A stretch of DNA of 64,000 nt from contig DGLA01000002.1 in assembly GCA_002387205.1 (NCBI GenBank), forward strand, positions 62,001 through 126,000, written 5' to 3'. Below, piece after piece: positions 18,163 through 27,424 of this stretch (positions are counted from its first letter, which is position 1; the number at the start of each line of letters is the position of its first letter). The notes beneath the pieces are model-generated. The model was not told the DNA's origin and ran no database searches. It saw only the letters and a program-made list of their open reading frames with translations. A program made the translations under genes and the position numbers. The stretch is from Stutzerimonas stutzeri. GTDB lineage: Bacteria; Pseudomonadota; Gammaproteobacteria; Pseudomonadales; Pseudomonadaceae.

Positions 18163-18723
18163 CTAGCGCGGCGGATACTGCGAAAGCACCTTGTTCACCG
18201 TTTCGCGAAACATCCCGGTGCGCTCTTGCGGGCTGCCGGGATCGTCGCGCAGGACCTGTTCGGCACTGCCGCGCCAGACAAGCTTGCCGTCGGCTGCGTC
18301 GTAGAAGTCCAGCTGCAAGGTGCCGACCTGATAGTGAATGGTGCGGGTGTCGGCGATCATCGGGCCGCCCCAGTAGCCGCGCCAGGGCCCACCCCAGGCG
18401 CTCATCGACGCGGTGGTGTATTGCTGGCTGCGTTCATCCACAAGGAACCATGCCTGTACCAGCACGTCCGCAGACGTGGCTGATCGGGCCTGGCGCAATC
18501 CGCGCAGATCCAGCTGCTCAGAGACGGCGCTGCGGATGCGCTGTTCGGTCAGGTCGCTCTTGATGCGCGGATCGTCCGGCCGGTATTGCAGGGCCGGCTC
18601 CTTCCAGCTCCAGGTGCGATAGGCGGAAAAGTCGCGTTGAGGGTCGAAATCCTGTTGCACCTGGGTGCTCTGGCAGGCGGCCAACAGCAACAGCAGGGGA
18701 AGCATCAGCAGTGACCGGAACAT
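18163..18723 (-). CDS. DUF4136 lipoprotein
   Basis: 186 residues. The lipoprotein signal LLMLPLLLLLAACQST has the lipobox LAAC. The mature part has DFDPQRDFSAYRTWSWKEPA and ends in TVNKVLSQYPPR, the pattern of DUF4136. A glycine/tryptophan-rich stretch (SAWGGPWRGYWGGPM) lies in the middle. It is probably outer-membrane attached. It follows a paralog by 27 bases and the two are co-transcribed. Confidence 0.85.
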   Translation of the reverse strand: MFRSLLMLPLLLLLAACQSTQVQQDFDPQRDFSAYRTWSWKEPALQYRPDDPRIKSDLTEQRIRSAVSEQLDLRGLRQARSATSADVLVQAWFLVDERSQQYTTASMSAWGGPWRGYWGGPMIADTRTIHYQVGTLQLDFYDAADGKLVWRGSAEQVLRDDPGSPQERTGMFRETVNKVLSQYPPR

Positions 18724-18750
18724 GGGGGTTCTCCTTGCGAAGGGCGCTGT

Positions 18751-19380
18751 TCAGCGCGGCGGGTAATCGGCGAGCGCACGGTTCACGGCTTCGCGCGCAG
18801 CGTCCTTGCGTTCGGCCTGACCATCGCCGCTGCGGGCTTCGGCGCGATTGCTCCAGACGGTCTGGCCTGAGGCACTGTCGATCATCTCGATGCGGACCGT
18901 GACCACCTCTTCCTCATAGTTGCGTACCACCGGGGCGCTGCCGCCGAAGCCATAACCGGAGTTGAACCCCGTGCCGTAGCCGCCATAGCGACCGGCACCG
19001 ACGCCCACGCGAGGACCGTAGTCATCGTAGACCTGCCGCACGCGGGTCTCCATCTGCGCGCTGGCGCTGAGCATCACGTCCCCCTTGGCGCCGGTTGGTG
19101 CAGGTCGCAAGCCGCGTTGGTCCAGCGCGCCGGAGATCATTTGCTGCAGCTCCTCGGCCCCCAGCGAAGCCGTCCCGGCGGGAGGGTTGCGCCAGCTCCA
19201 GCTCCTATAGCTGGAAAAATCCTGCGGCGCGGCCGGGTAGGTTGGCGACTGGATTTGCTCGATGGGCGGTGCCGGCGGGATCGGCGCGGAGTCGTTGGTG
19301 TACGGGTTGCTGCCCTGGCACGCCGCGAGGCTCAATCCAAGCAGCGAGTACAGCAGGGGCAACGCAGGGCGGATCGACAT
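18751..19380 (-). CDS. DUF4136 lipoprotein, paralog
   Basis: 209 residues from the ATG at 19380, preceded by GGGAGG; a longer in-frame start is less likely. The lipobox is LAAC in LLGLSLAACQGSN. The core DFSSYRSWSWRNPPAG and the C-terminus EAVNRALADYPPR parallel the downstream gene, showing tandem duplication. A Gly/Tyr-rich segment (VGAGRYGGYGTGF) lies at ~125-145. Function unknown; probably envelope-associated. Confidence 0.85.
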   Translation of the reverse strand: MSIRPALPLLYSLLGLSLAACQGSNPYTNDSAPIPPAPPIEQIQSPTYPAAPQDFSSYRSWSWRNPPAGTASLGAEELQQMISGALDQRGLRPAPTGAKGDVMLSASAQMETRVRQVYDDYGPRVGVGAGRYGGYGTGFNSGYGFGGSAPVVRNYEEEVVTVRIEMIDSASGQTVWSNRAEARSGDGQAERKDAAREAVNRALADYPPR

Positions 19381-19400
19381 CGGTACCTCCCGGTCGGCGC

Positions 19401-20150
19401 TTAGCGGGGCCGACACAACCAGTGCAGGTAACGCCCAAGGCCGGCGAATGTCGGATGGCGGCGGTAGGCCAATTCCATCTCGATCAGGTCGGCGGGCTCG
19501 GTGCGGGCCTGGAAATCGGCGGGCATGTAGTCATGGAATACGCGCACGCCACTGGTAGATTCGACCTGCCAGTGCGGTGCGAGTTGCGCCGCCAGTTCAC
19601 GGGGGTCGAGCGGCTGTTGCGGGGTCAGGCTCTGACGCTCGCCGGCATAAGTCTGGGTGCGCAGCTTCTTGAAATGGCCCTTGAGCAGGTTGCGATAGAT
19701 CAGCGCATCGCGGTTGTAGAAGGCCAGCGACAGCCAGCCGTCTTCGGCGACCAGGCGGTGCAGGACCGGCAGGATCGCCTGCGGTTCGGCCAGCCATTCC
19801 AGCACCGCATGACAAATGACCAGATCGAAACAGCCTTCGACGTGGCTTTCCACGTCCTGCCAGGGTGCCTGAATGAACGTAGCGGTCTGGCCTGCCTCGC
19901 CAAACTGCTTGCGAGCACCATCGAGCATCGGCTCGGCGGGTTCAGCCAGTGTCACCTCATGGCCCTGCTGGGCCAGCCAGAGGCTCATGTGGCCGAGGCC
20001 TGCGCCTATGTCCAGCACCCGTAACGGGCGCGCTGGCAGCATCTCGGTGAGATCCGCCTGGAGCACGGCGAGACGGATCGCGCCTTTGGCGCCGCCATAG
20101 ATCTTCTCGGCGAAGCGCGTCGCCAGCTCGTCGAAATGGCGATCGCTCAT
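19401..20150 (-). CDS. cmoM: tRNA uridine-34 5-oxyacetate methyltransferase CmoM-like
   Basis: 249 residues from MSDRHFDELATRFAEKIYGG, which matches the start of E. coli CmoM. SAM motif I is VLDIGAGLGHMSLWLA (~residues 47-62), with the acidic loop at TLAEPAEPML. The enzyme methylates cmo5U34 to mcmo5U34 in tRNA. The ATG overlaps the stop of the upstream MazG-like gene by four bases. Other SAM methyltransferases look similar, but the N-terminus favours CmoM. Confidence 0.82.
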   Translation of the reverse strand: MSDRHFDELATRFAEKIYGGAKGAIRLAVLQADLTEMLPARPLRVLDIGAGLGHMSLWLAQQGHEVTLAEPAEPMLDGARKQFGEAGQTATFIQAPWQDVESHVEGCFDLVICHAVLEWLAEPQAILPVLHRLVAEDGWLSLAFYNRDALIYRNLLKGHFKKLRTQTYAGERQSLTPQQPLDPRELAAQLAPHWQVESTSGVRVFHDYMPADFQARTEPADLIEMELAYRRHPTFAGLGRYLHWLCRPR

Positions 20151-20452
20151 CGGACGAACCGCCGTTCGTTGTCGGCCAGCTTGGCCAGCAGCGCCTGTTC
20201 CATGTCGATGCCCAGCTCGCTGCACAGCAACAACAGGTACATGAGGATATCGCCGACTTCCTGACCGGCATGCTCGAGCTTGTCGGCGGGCAGCTGGCGC
20301 GACTCGTCCTCGGTCTGCCACTGGAAAATCTCCACTAGCTCGGCCATTTCCACGCTGGCCGCCATGGCAAGGTTCTTGGGGCTGTGAAAGCGCTGCCAGT
20401 CGTTCCTGTCACGGATGGCGTGCAGGCGGCTGGTGATCTGTTCGATATTCAT
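20147..20452 (-). CDS. MazG-like nucleotide pyrophosphohydrolase
   Basis: 101 residues. All-alpha NTP-PPase of the RS21-C6/MazG-like type. The metal-binding pattern is VEMAELVEIFQW (ExxE) followed by EVGDILMYLLLL (ExxD). It probably hydrolyses non-canonical dNTPs to monophosphates. It overlaps cmoM by four bases. A TTG codon at 20485 would lengthen it by 11 residues but lacks support. Confidence 0.87.
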   Translation of the reverse strand: MNIEQITSRLHAIRDRNDWQRFHSPKNLAMAASVEMAELVEIFQWQTEDESRQLPADKLEHAGQEVGDILMYLLLLCSELGIDMEQALLAKLADNERRFVR

Positions 20453-20521
20453 CTGAAGAAGGGGCTGGCTCGTTGAAAGGCGCAAGCTTCCGCCAGCGCG
20501 CCCGTGCCCGCAAGGGGAGCG

Positions 20522-21511
20522 TCAGAAGCGGCGCACCTTCAGCTCACGCTCGATAGCGATGACGCCTGGGCGGTAGTCGTTCTGCTCGATGGCCCGAATC
20601 GCCTGCTCCAGCGCCTGCTCGGCGATCTGCGCGTGCTGCTGGCATATCGCATTGACCCTGATCGGCAGGAAATCCAGCAGTTGCGCATCGCCGAAGGTGG
20701 CCAGTCGCAAGGCCTCGGGCCACAGCAGGTCGCGTTCGCGCAAGGCGTCGAACACCCCTTCGAGCAGTACATAGGCGGTCGTGATCAGCGCGTCGGGCAG
20801 CCGATCGCGATCGAGCAGGGCGAGCATCTGCTCTCGGCCGCAGGTGCGGCTGAACTGTTCGGCCTGCAGCACGCTGACCTTGCCGCTGTGGTCCAGGAGG
20901 GCCTGGTGGAAGCCTTCCTCGCGCTCTTGGCTGATACGCAGGGCCGGTCGCGCACTGATCAGGGCGATATGCGCATCGGCGGGAATGTCCAGCGAGCGGG
21001 TCAGTTGCGCCGCAGCTTCGCGGTCATCACTGATCACCGAACAGAAATGCCCTGCATCCAGCGCTCGGTCGAGCGCGATTACCGGTGTCCCGCCTGCCTG
21101 GATCCTGCGATAGCTCTCGTCATCAGTCGGCAGACAGCTGGCGACGATCAGCGCGTCGCAGCGGCGTGAACGCAGCACCTGAATGACCTGGCGCTCGGTA
21201 TCGGGCTCGTCGTCGGAGCCTGCAATCAACAGTTGATAGCCGCGCTGCCGGGCACGCTGCTCGAGGAGCTTGGCCAGGCGTGCATAGCTGGGGTTTTCCA
21301 GGTCCGGAACGATCAGGCCGAGGGTGCGTGACTGGCCACGGCGCAGGCCGGCCGCCTGCTGGTCGAGCTGGAAACCCTGCTGCTCGGCCACCGCCATGAC
21401 CCGCTCGACCGTAGCCGGGCTGATCCGACGCTGCGCGGCCTTGCCGTTGAGCACGTAGCTGGCAGTGGTCACCGAGACGTTGGCGAGGCGGGCGATGTCG
21501 GTCAGTTTCAA
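20522..21511 (-). CDS. fruR: Fructose operon repressor FruR/Cra (LacI family)
   Basis: 329 residues. The N-terminal LacI helix-turn-helix reads MKLTDIARLANVSVTTASYVLNGKAAQRRIS, including the Cra-like NGK hinge region. The periplasmic-binding-protein-like effector domain (SRTLGLIVPDLENPSYARLAKLLEQRARQ) follows. It is divergent from fruBKA and very probably represses that operon, with release by fructose-1-phosphate as in P. putida. Confidence 0.93.
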   Translation of the reverse strand: MKLTDIARLANVSVTTASYVLNGKAAQRRISPATVERVMAVAEQQGFQLDQQAAGLRRGQSRTLGLIVPDLENPSYARLAKLLEQRARQRGYQLLIAGSDDEPDTERQVIQVLRSRRCDALIVASCLPTDDESYRRIQAGGTPVIALDRALDAGHFCSVISDDREAAAQLTRSLDIPADAHIALISARPALRISQEREEGFHQALLDHSGKVSVLQAEQFSRTCGREQMLALLDRDRLPDALITTAYVLLEGVFDALRERDLLWPEALRLATFGDAQLLDFLPIRVNAICQQHAQIAEQALEQAIRAIEQNDYRPGVIAIERELKVRRF

Positions 21512-21559
21512 CGGCTAATCCTGGCCCAGGGACGGGTGGTATGAACTCGGGCTTCTAGA

Positions 21560-21579
21560 ATTACCCAATATTGAGTAAT
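21560..21579. promoter_or_regulatory. 20-bp near-perfect palindrome in fruR-fruB region
   Basis: ATTACCCAATATTGAGTAAT is symmetrical except for one base pair. It is AT-rich within a GC-rich intergenic region and lies 15 bases from the FruR operator. It may be a second regulator site or overlap a promoter -10. No known consensus was matched. Confidence 0.45.
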
Positions 21580-21593
21580 GTGCCAGCCTTGGG

Positions 21594-21605
21594 TGAAACG
21601 TTTCA
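21594..21605. promoter_or_regulatory. FruR/Cra operator
   Basis: TGAAACGTTTCA is a perfect 12-base palindrome, closely matching the Cra/FruR operator core known from enteric bacteria and P. putida (TTAAACGTTTCA). It lies 93 bases upstream of fruB and 83 bases from the fruR start, so it could control both. Confidence 0.8.
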
Positions 21606-21697
21606 GCAACGATTCGGTCATACCGCCAGCCCAGGAGCCGGGCATGTCGGTGCCATAGCCGGCATAACAACAATCGCGAGCCCGCAAGGAGTTCTCC

Positions 21698-24577
21698 ATG
21701 CTTGAGTTGAATGCACAGCACATCCACATGCATCAGGTGGCGGCCGACAAGCCTGCCGCGCTGGCTCTGCTGGGCGAGGTGCTGGTTGCCGACGGGCTGG
21801 TGGCGCCCGGTTACCTCGACGGCTTGCGCGCCCGTGAGGCGCAGGGGTCGACCTATCTCGGGCAGGGCATTGCGATCCCCCACGGCACCCCGGAAACACG
21901 CGATCAGGTATTCACCACCGGCGTGCGGCTGCTGCATTTTCCGGACGGCGTCGATTGGGGCAATGGCCAGCAGGTGTACCTCGCCATCGGCATCGCGGCG
22001 CGTTCGGATGAGCACCTGCGGCTACTGCAACTGCTGACCCGAGCGCTGGGCGAGGGCGATCTGAGCGATGCGCTGCAGAAGGCCGAGTCACCCGAGGCGA
22101 TCATCGACCTGTTGCAGGGCGCGCCCCAGTCGCTGGCGCTGGATGGCGAGCTGGTGGGGCTGAGTGTGGCCGCCGATGATTTCGACGAGCTGGCCTGGCA
22201 GGGCGTCAAGCTGCTCAAGCGTGCGCAATGCGTGGCCCCCGGCTTCAATGCCAGCCTGCCGCTTGGCCAGGCGTTGCCGTTGGGCGATGGCCTGTGGTGG
22301 CTGAGCAGCGAGCAGTCGGTGCAGAGCCCGGGGCTGGCGTTCGTCACTCCGGCATCGAGCCTCGAACATCTGGGCCAGCCATTGAACGGTCTGTTCGTGC
22401 TGGCCAGCCTGGGCGAAGCGCATCAGGCGATGCTCGAGCGGCTGTGCAACCTGCTGATCGAGGGTCGCGGCGCGGAGCTGAGCCAGGCCACCTCCAGCCG
22501 TGTGGTGCTCGAAGCCCTGGGCGGCGAGGTGCCGGCAGACTGGCCAAGCGCCCAGGTACCGCTGGCCAATGCCCATGGATTGCATGCACGCCCGGCCAAG
22601 GCGCTGACCGAAGTGGCGCAAGCCTTCGATGGCGAGATCCGTGTGCGCCTGGCTGGCAGCGAGAGCGCCGGGGTGTCGGTCAAGAGCTTGAGCAAGTTGC
22701 TGGCGATGGGCGCGCATCGTGGTCAGGTGCTGGAGTTCATCGCCGAGCCTTCCATTGCCGACGATGCACTGCCGGCGCTGGTGGGCGCTGTGGAAGAGGG
22801 GCTGGGCGAAGAGGTCGAACCCTTGCCGGCAGCTGGGGAGACGGTGCAACCCGTCATCGCGACGCAACCCGATGACTCGGCCATCGAGCAAGCCGCCCTG
22901 CGCCCAGGCGATCAGGTAAACGGCATCGCTGCTTCGCCGGGCATCGCCATCGGCCCGGTGCTGGTGCGCAAGCCGCAGGTGATCGACTATCCCAAGCGGG
23001 GCGAGTCGCCAGCGATCGAGCTGCAACGCCTGGATGAGGCGCTGAACCGGGTGCACGACGAAATCGGCACGCTGATCGAGGCAAGCCAGGTCACCAGCAT
23101 CCGCGACATCTTCACCACTCACCAGGCCATGCTCCGGGACCCGGCGCTTCGCGAGGAAGTGCAGCTGCGCCTGCAGAAAGGTTTGAGCGCCGAAGCGGCG
23201 TGGATGGAAGAAATCGAAAGCGCAGCGCAGCAGCAGGAAGCGCTGCGCGACAAATTGCTGGCCGAGCGCGCCGCCGACCTGCGTGACGTGGGCCGTCGTG
23301 TGCTGGCCTGCCTGACCGGCGTCGAAGCCGAGCAGGCACCGGACGAACCCTACATTCTGGTGATGGATGAAGTGGCGCCTTCGGACGTTGCCACGCTCAA
23401 CGCCCAGCGCGTCGCCGGCATCCTCACCGCCGGTGGTGGCGCCACGTCGCACAGCGCCATCATCGCCCGGGCATTGGGCATTCCGGCCATCGTCGGTGCA
23501 GGTCCAGGTGTGCTCGGGCTGGCTGCAAACATGCTGTTGCTGCTCGATGGGGAGCGCGGCGAACTGCTGGTCGCCCCAACCGATGCACAGTTGGAACAGG
23601 CCCGCCGCGAGCGCGCGGCCCGTGAGGAGCGCAAGCGCCTGGCGGACGAGCGACGCATGGAGCCGGCAATTACCCGTGACGGCCATCCGGTGGAGATCGC
23701 AGCCAACATCGGCGCGGCCGGCGAAACCCCGGAAGCCGTCGCCATGGGGGCCGAAGGGATCGGCTTGCTCCGCACCGAGCTGGTGTTCATGAACCACTCC
23801 CAGGCGCCGGACCAGGCGACCCAGGAAGCCGAATACCGCCGTGTACTGGAAGCCCTCGAAGGCCGGCCCCTGGTGGTGCGCACGCTCGATGTCGGCGGCG
23901 ACAAGCCGCTGCCGTACTGGCCGATGCCGGCCGAAGAGAACCCCTTCCTCGGCGTGCGCGGCATTCGCCTGAGCCTGCAGCGCCCGGACATCCTCGAAAC
24001 CCAGCTGCGTGCCTTGCTCGCCTCGGCCGATGGCCGCCCGTTGCGCATCATGTTCCCCATGGTCGGCAACATTGACGAGTGGCGTACCGCCAAGGCCATG
24101 GTCGATCGTTTGCGCGTGGAGTTGCCGGTGGCGGACCTGCAGGTCGGCATCATGATCGAGATCCCGTCCGCCGCGCTGATCGCACCGGTGCTGGCGCAGG
24201 AAGTCGATTTCTTCAGCATCGGCACCAACGACCTGACCCAGTACACCCTGGCCATCGACCGCGGGCATCCAACGCTTTCCGGTCAGGCCGATGGGCTGCA
24301 CCCAGCCGTGTTGCGGCTGATCGGCATGACCGTCGAGGCGGCCCATGCCCATGGCAAGTGGGTGGGCGTCTGCGGCGAGCTGGCCGCCGATGCGCTGGCG
24401 GTGCCGATGCTGGTGGGGTTGGGCGTGGATGAACTCAGCGTATCGGCCCGCAGCATCGCGCTGGTCAAGGCGCGGGTGCGCGAGCTGGATTTCACCGCCT
24501 GCCAGAGGCTGGCTCAGCAAGCCTTGAGATTGCCCGGCGCCCATGAAGTGCGTGCCTTCGTCGGGGAGCATTGCTGA
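21698..24577 (+). CDS. fruB: Fructose PTS diphosphoryl transfer protein (EIIA-HPr-EI)
   Basis: 959 residues, a fusion typical of pseudomonads. Domain order: EIIA-Fru with phospho-His62 (GIAIPHGTPE), HPr with His296 (HGLHARPAK), then enzyme I from ~residue 405 with active His585 (GGGATSHSAIIARAL) and a PEP-binding C-terminal barrel (IGTNDLTQYTLAIDR, GVCGELAADA). It carries phosphate from PEP to FruA. It is first in fruBKA; its TGA overlaps the fruK ATG. Confidence 0.96.
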   Translation: MLELNAQHIHMHQVAADKPAALALLGEVLVADGLVAPGYLDGLRAREAQGSTYLGQGIAIPHGTPETRDQVFTTGVRLLHFPDGVDWGNGQQVYLAIGIAARSDEHLRLLQLLTRALGEGDLSDALQKAESPEAIIDLLQGAPQSLALDGELVGLSVAADDFDELAWQGVKLLKRAQCVAPGFNASLPLGQALPLGDGLWWLSSEQSVQSPGLAFVTPASSLEHLGQPLNGLFVLASLGEAHQAMLERLCNLLIEGRGAELSQATSSRVVLEALGGEVPADWPSAQVPLANAHGLHARPAKALTEVAQAFDGEIRVRLAGSESAGVSVKSLSKLLAMGAHRGQVLEFIAEPSIADDALPALVGAVEEGLGEEVEPLPAAGETVQPVIATQPDDSAIEQAALRPGDQVNGIAASPGIAIGPVLVRKPQVIDYPKRGESPAIELQRLDEALNRVHDEIGTLIEASQVTSIRDIFTTHQAMLRDPALREEVQLRLQKGLSAEAAWMEEIESAAQQQEALRDKLLAERAADLRDVGRRVLACLTGVEAEQAPDEPYILVMDEVAPSDVATLNAQRVAGILTAGGGATSHSAIIARALGIPAIVGAGPGVLGLAANMLLLLDGERGELLVAPTDAQLEQARRERAAREERKRLADERRMEPAITRDGHPVEIAANIGAAGETPEAVAMGAEGIGLLRTELVFMNHSQAPDQATQEAEYRRVLEALEGRPLVVRTLDVGGDKPLPYWPMPAEENPFLGVRGIRLSLQRPDILETQLRALLASADGRPLRIMFPMVGNIDEWRTAKAMVDRLRVELPVADLQVGIMIEIPSAALIAPVLAQEVDFFSIGTNDLTQYTLAIDRGHPTLSGQADGLHPAVLRLIGMTVEAAHAHGKWVGVCGELAADALAVPMLVGLGVDELSVSARSIALVKARVRELDFTACQRLAQQALRLPGAHEVRAFVGEHC

Positions 24578-25515
24578 TGGCCCGCGTGCTGACGGTCACA
24601 CTCAACCCGGCCCTCGACCTCACCGTGAGGCTGCCGGCGCTGCGCCTGGGTGAAGTCAATCGCAGCGACAGCCTGCAGGTGCATGCCGCCGGCAAGGGCC
24701 TGAATGTGGCGCAGGTCTTGGCCGACCTCGGTCATCAGCTGACCGTGACCGGCTTTCTCGGCGAGAGCAATGCGCAGGCCTTCGAGCAGTTGTTCGCGGC
24801 GCGTGGTTTCGCCGACGAGTTCGTCCGCGTCGCCGGTGAAACCCGCAGCAATATCAAGTTGGCCGAAGGCAGCGGTCAGGTTACGGATATCAATGGCCCT
24901 GGGCTTGAGGTCGTACAGGCGCAACGCAGTGAACTGCTGGAGCGCATCAGGCGGCTGGCACCGGCTCATGAGCTGGTCGTCGTGGCCGGTAGCCTGCCGC
25001 GCGGCGTCGACAGCGAGTGGTTCGTCGAGCTGCTACAGATGCTTAACGGGCTGGGCGTGCGGGTGGCGCTTGATACCAGCGGCGCCGCATTGCGTGACGG
25101 GCTGGCGACCCGGCCGTGGCTGATCAAGCCCAACGAGGAGGAGCTGGCCGAGGCCCGCGGGGTCGAGCTCGCCGATGCACAGGCGCTGGCTGGCGAAGCC
25201 GTGCGGCTGCAGAGCGAGGGCGTCTCGCATGTGGTGGTTTCGCAAGGAGCTGAAGGTGTGTGCTGGTTTGCCCCGGATGCTGCACTGCAGGCCTGTCCGC
25301 CGAAGGTGCGGGTTGTCAGCACCGTTGGCGCAGGCGACTCGCTGCTGGCCGGCATGCTGCACGGCTTGCTGGAAGGCTGGCCAGCCGAGCGCACCCTCAC
25401 GCACGCCACCGCAATCGCCGCGCAGGCGGTAGGTCAGGTTGGCTTTGGTATCACCGACACGGATGGACTTGCAGAGCTGGAGGCCGGGGTCCGGCTCCAG
25501 CCGCTCTGCCAATAA
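24577..25515 (+). CDS. fruK: 1-phosphofructokinase
   Basis: 312 residues, PfkB sugar kinase family. TLNPALDLTVRLPALRLGEVNR is the typical 1-PFK start. The ATP/catalytic signature is VGAGDSLLAGMLHGLLEG near residue 250, with the catalytic Asp. It makes fructose-1,6-bisphosphate from the fructose-1-phosphate formed by FruA. The ATG at 24577 overlaps the fruB stop (TGATG), indicating translational coupling. Confidence 0.95.
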   Translation: MARVLTVTLNPALDLTVRLPALRLGEVNRSDSLQVHAAGKGLNVAQVLADLGHQLTVTGFLGESNAQAFEQLFAARGFADEFVRVAGETRSNIKLAEGSGQVTDINGPGLEVVQAQRSELLERIRRLAPAHELVVVAGSLPRGVDSEWFVELLQMLNGLGVRVALDTSGAALRDGLATRPWLIKPNEEELAEARGVELADAQALAGEAVRLQSEGVSHVVVSQGAEGVCWFAPDAALQACPPKVRVVSTVGAGDSLLAGMLHGLLEGWPAERTLTHATAIAAQAVGQVGFGITDTDGLAELEAGVRLQPLCQ

Positions 25516-25547
25516 CGCGCCGTCCAATTCCAATAAGAGGTGAAGGA

Positions 25548-27290
25548 ATGAATCTTCTCATCGTCACGGCCTGCCCCAACGGAATGGTCACCAGCGTGCT
25601 TACGTCACGCCTGCTTGAAGCGGCCGCCCAGCGTCTGGGCTGGTCGACCGCCGTGGAAGTCCACGACCCCAAGGCCATCGGCTCGCCGCTCACGCCGGCA
25701 CAGATCGCCAACGCCGACCTGGTCGTTGTGGTGAAGACCGGGTCGCTCCCGCTGCAACGCTTCGTCGGCAAGCGCGTCGTCCAGTCCACGCCATCCGAAG
25801 CCCTGCTTGATCCGGAAGGCTTCCTGCGCAGCGCCGCCGATACGGCCACAGAAATGCAACAGGTAGATGACGCCGAGACCACCCCTGACAGCGGCAAGCC
25901 CAGGCTAGTAGCCATCACCGCCTGCCCGACGGGCGTCGCCCACACCTTCATGGCGGCCGAAGCCCTGCAGCAGGCCGCCATCCGCAAGGGTTACGACCTG
26001 CAGGTGGAAACCCGCGGTTCGGTGGGTGCGCGCAACGTGCTCGAAGCACAGGCCATCGAAGAGGCCGATGTGGTCCTGCTGGCCGCGGACATCGAGGTGG
26101 ATGTGGCTCGCTTCACCGGCAAGCGGGTGTTCCGCTGCGGCACCGGTGTGGCCCTTAAACAACCCGACGCCACCCTGGATCGCGCGCTGGCGGAAGGCGC
26201 GGTACTCAGCGGTGGCGCTGCGGCCAGTACTGGTGCCGGGGAGCAGAAAGGTGAGAAGACCGGGGTCTACAAGCACCTGCTCACCGGCGTGTCCTACATG
26301 TTGCCGATGGTGGTGGCCGGTGGCTTGCTGATCGCGCTGTCGTTCGTCTTTGGCATCGAGGCCTTCAAGGAGGAGGGCACCCTGGCCGCAGCGCTGATGA
26401 AGATTGGCGGCGAAACGGCCTTCCAGCTGATGGTGCCGCTGTTGGCCGGTTACATCGCGTACTCGATTGCTGACCGCCCGGGTCTGGCGCCGGGGATGAT
26501 TGGCGGCTTGCTGGCAGGCACCCTGGGTGCGGGCTTTATCGGCGGCATCATCGCCGGCTTCGTGGCCGGCTATGCAGCCAAGGCGGTGAGCCGTTGGATT
26601 CCCTTGCCGGCCAGTATCGAATCGCTCAAGCCGATCCTGATCATCCCGCTGCTGGCGAGTCTGGTGACGGGGCTGGTCATGATCTACGTGGTCGGCACGC
26701 CGGTCGCGAAAATGCTCGCCGGTCTTACCGAATTCCTCGACACCATGGGCACCTCCAACGCCATCCTGCTCGGGCTGCTGCTGGGCACCATGATGTGCGT
26801 GGACCTCGGCGGGCCGGTGAACAAGGCAGCCTACGCCTTCTCGGTGGGGCTGCTCGCCTCGCAAAGCTATGCGCCGATGGCCGCGACCATGGCAGCCGGC
26901 ATGGTGCCGCCGATCGGCATGGGTATCGCCACGCTGATCGCCCGGCGCAAGTTTGCCCAGACCGAGCGCGAGGCTGGCAAGGCTGCGCTGGTGCTGGGAT
27001 GCTGCTTTATCTCCGAAGGTGCGATTCCTTTCGCGGCCAAGGACCCACTGCGGGTGATCCCGGCCAGCATCGCCGGTGGCGCGCTGACAGGCGCGCTGTC
27101 CATGGCCTTCGGCGCGAAACTCCTGGCGCCTCACGGTGGATTGTTCGTGCTGCTGATTCCCAACGCGATCAACCACGCCTTGCTCTATCTGCTGGCGATC
27201 CTGGCCGGCAGCCTGGTTACCGGCGTGATCTATGCGGTGATCAAGCGGCCCGAGGCCCAGCCGCTAACCGTTGGGGCAGTTGCCTCATGA
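25548..27290 (+). CDS. fruA: Fructose PTS permease EIIB'BC
   Basis: 580 residues. Two EIIB-like domains start the protein: IVTACPNGM (Cys9) and AITACPTGVAHTFMAAEAL (Cys126, the likely phosphorylated cysteine). The EIIC domain has about eight or more membrane segments (YMLPMVVAGGLLIALSF, GGPVNKAAYAFSVGLL). It transports and phosphorylates fructose at C1. The chosen ATG follows AGAGGTGAAGGA. It is the last gene of fruBKA. Confidence 0.95.
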   Translation: MNLLIVTACPNGMVTSVLTSRLLEAAAQRLGWSTAVEVHDPKAIGSPLTPAQIANADLVVVVKTGSLPLQRFVGKRVVQSTPSEALLDPEGFLRSAADTATEMQQVDDAETTPDSGKPRLVAITACPTGVAHTFMAAEALQQAAIRKGYDLQVETRGSVGARNVLEAQAIEEADVVLLAADIEVDVARFTGKRVFRCGTGVALKQPDATLDRALAEGAVLSGGAAASTGAGEQKGEKTGVYKHLLTGVSYMLPMVVAGGLLIALSFVFGIEAFKEEGTLAAALMKIGGETAFQLMVPLLAGYIAYSIADRPGLAPGMIGGLLAGTLGAGFIGGIIAGFVAGYAAKAVSRWIPLPASIESLKPILIIPLLASLVTGLVMIYVVGTPVAKMLAGLTEFLDTMGTSNAILLGLLLGTMMCVDLGGPVNKAAYAFSVGLLASQSYAPMAATMAAGMVPPIGMGIATLIARRKFAQTEREAGKAALVLGCCFISEGAIPFAAKDPLRVIPASIAGGALTGALSMAFGAKLLAPHGGLFVLLIPNAINHALLYLLAILAGSLVTGVIYAVIKRPEAQPLTVGAVAS

Positions 27291-27424
27291 AGCGGTCGAA
27301 GGGCTGAACTAAAGCCTTCCAAACCCTATCCACTAAATGCTGGTCGAGACTTTGTGTCAGGAAGTTTCGCCAGCTTTTGTTTTTTGACTTCGAGTTTGCG
27401 TAACGAATCGGCTGGAGACTGGAG

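Noticed and set aside
22088..24571. 827-codon open frame antisense to fruB
   Set aside because: Shadow of the fruB coding frame; composition is unnatural and no domain is seen.
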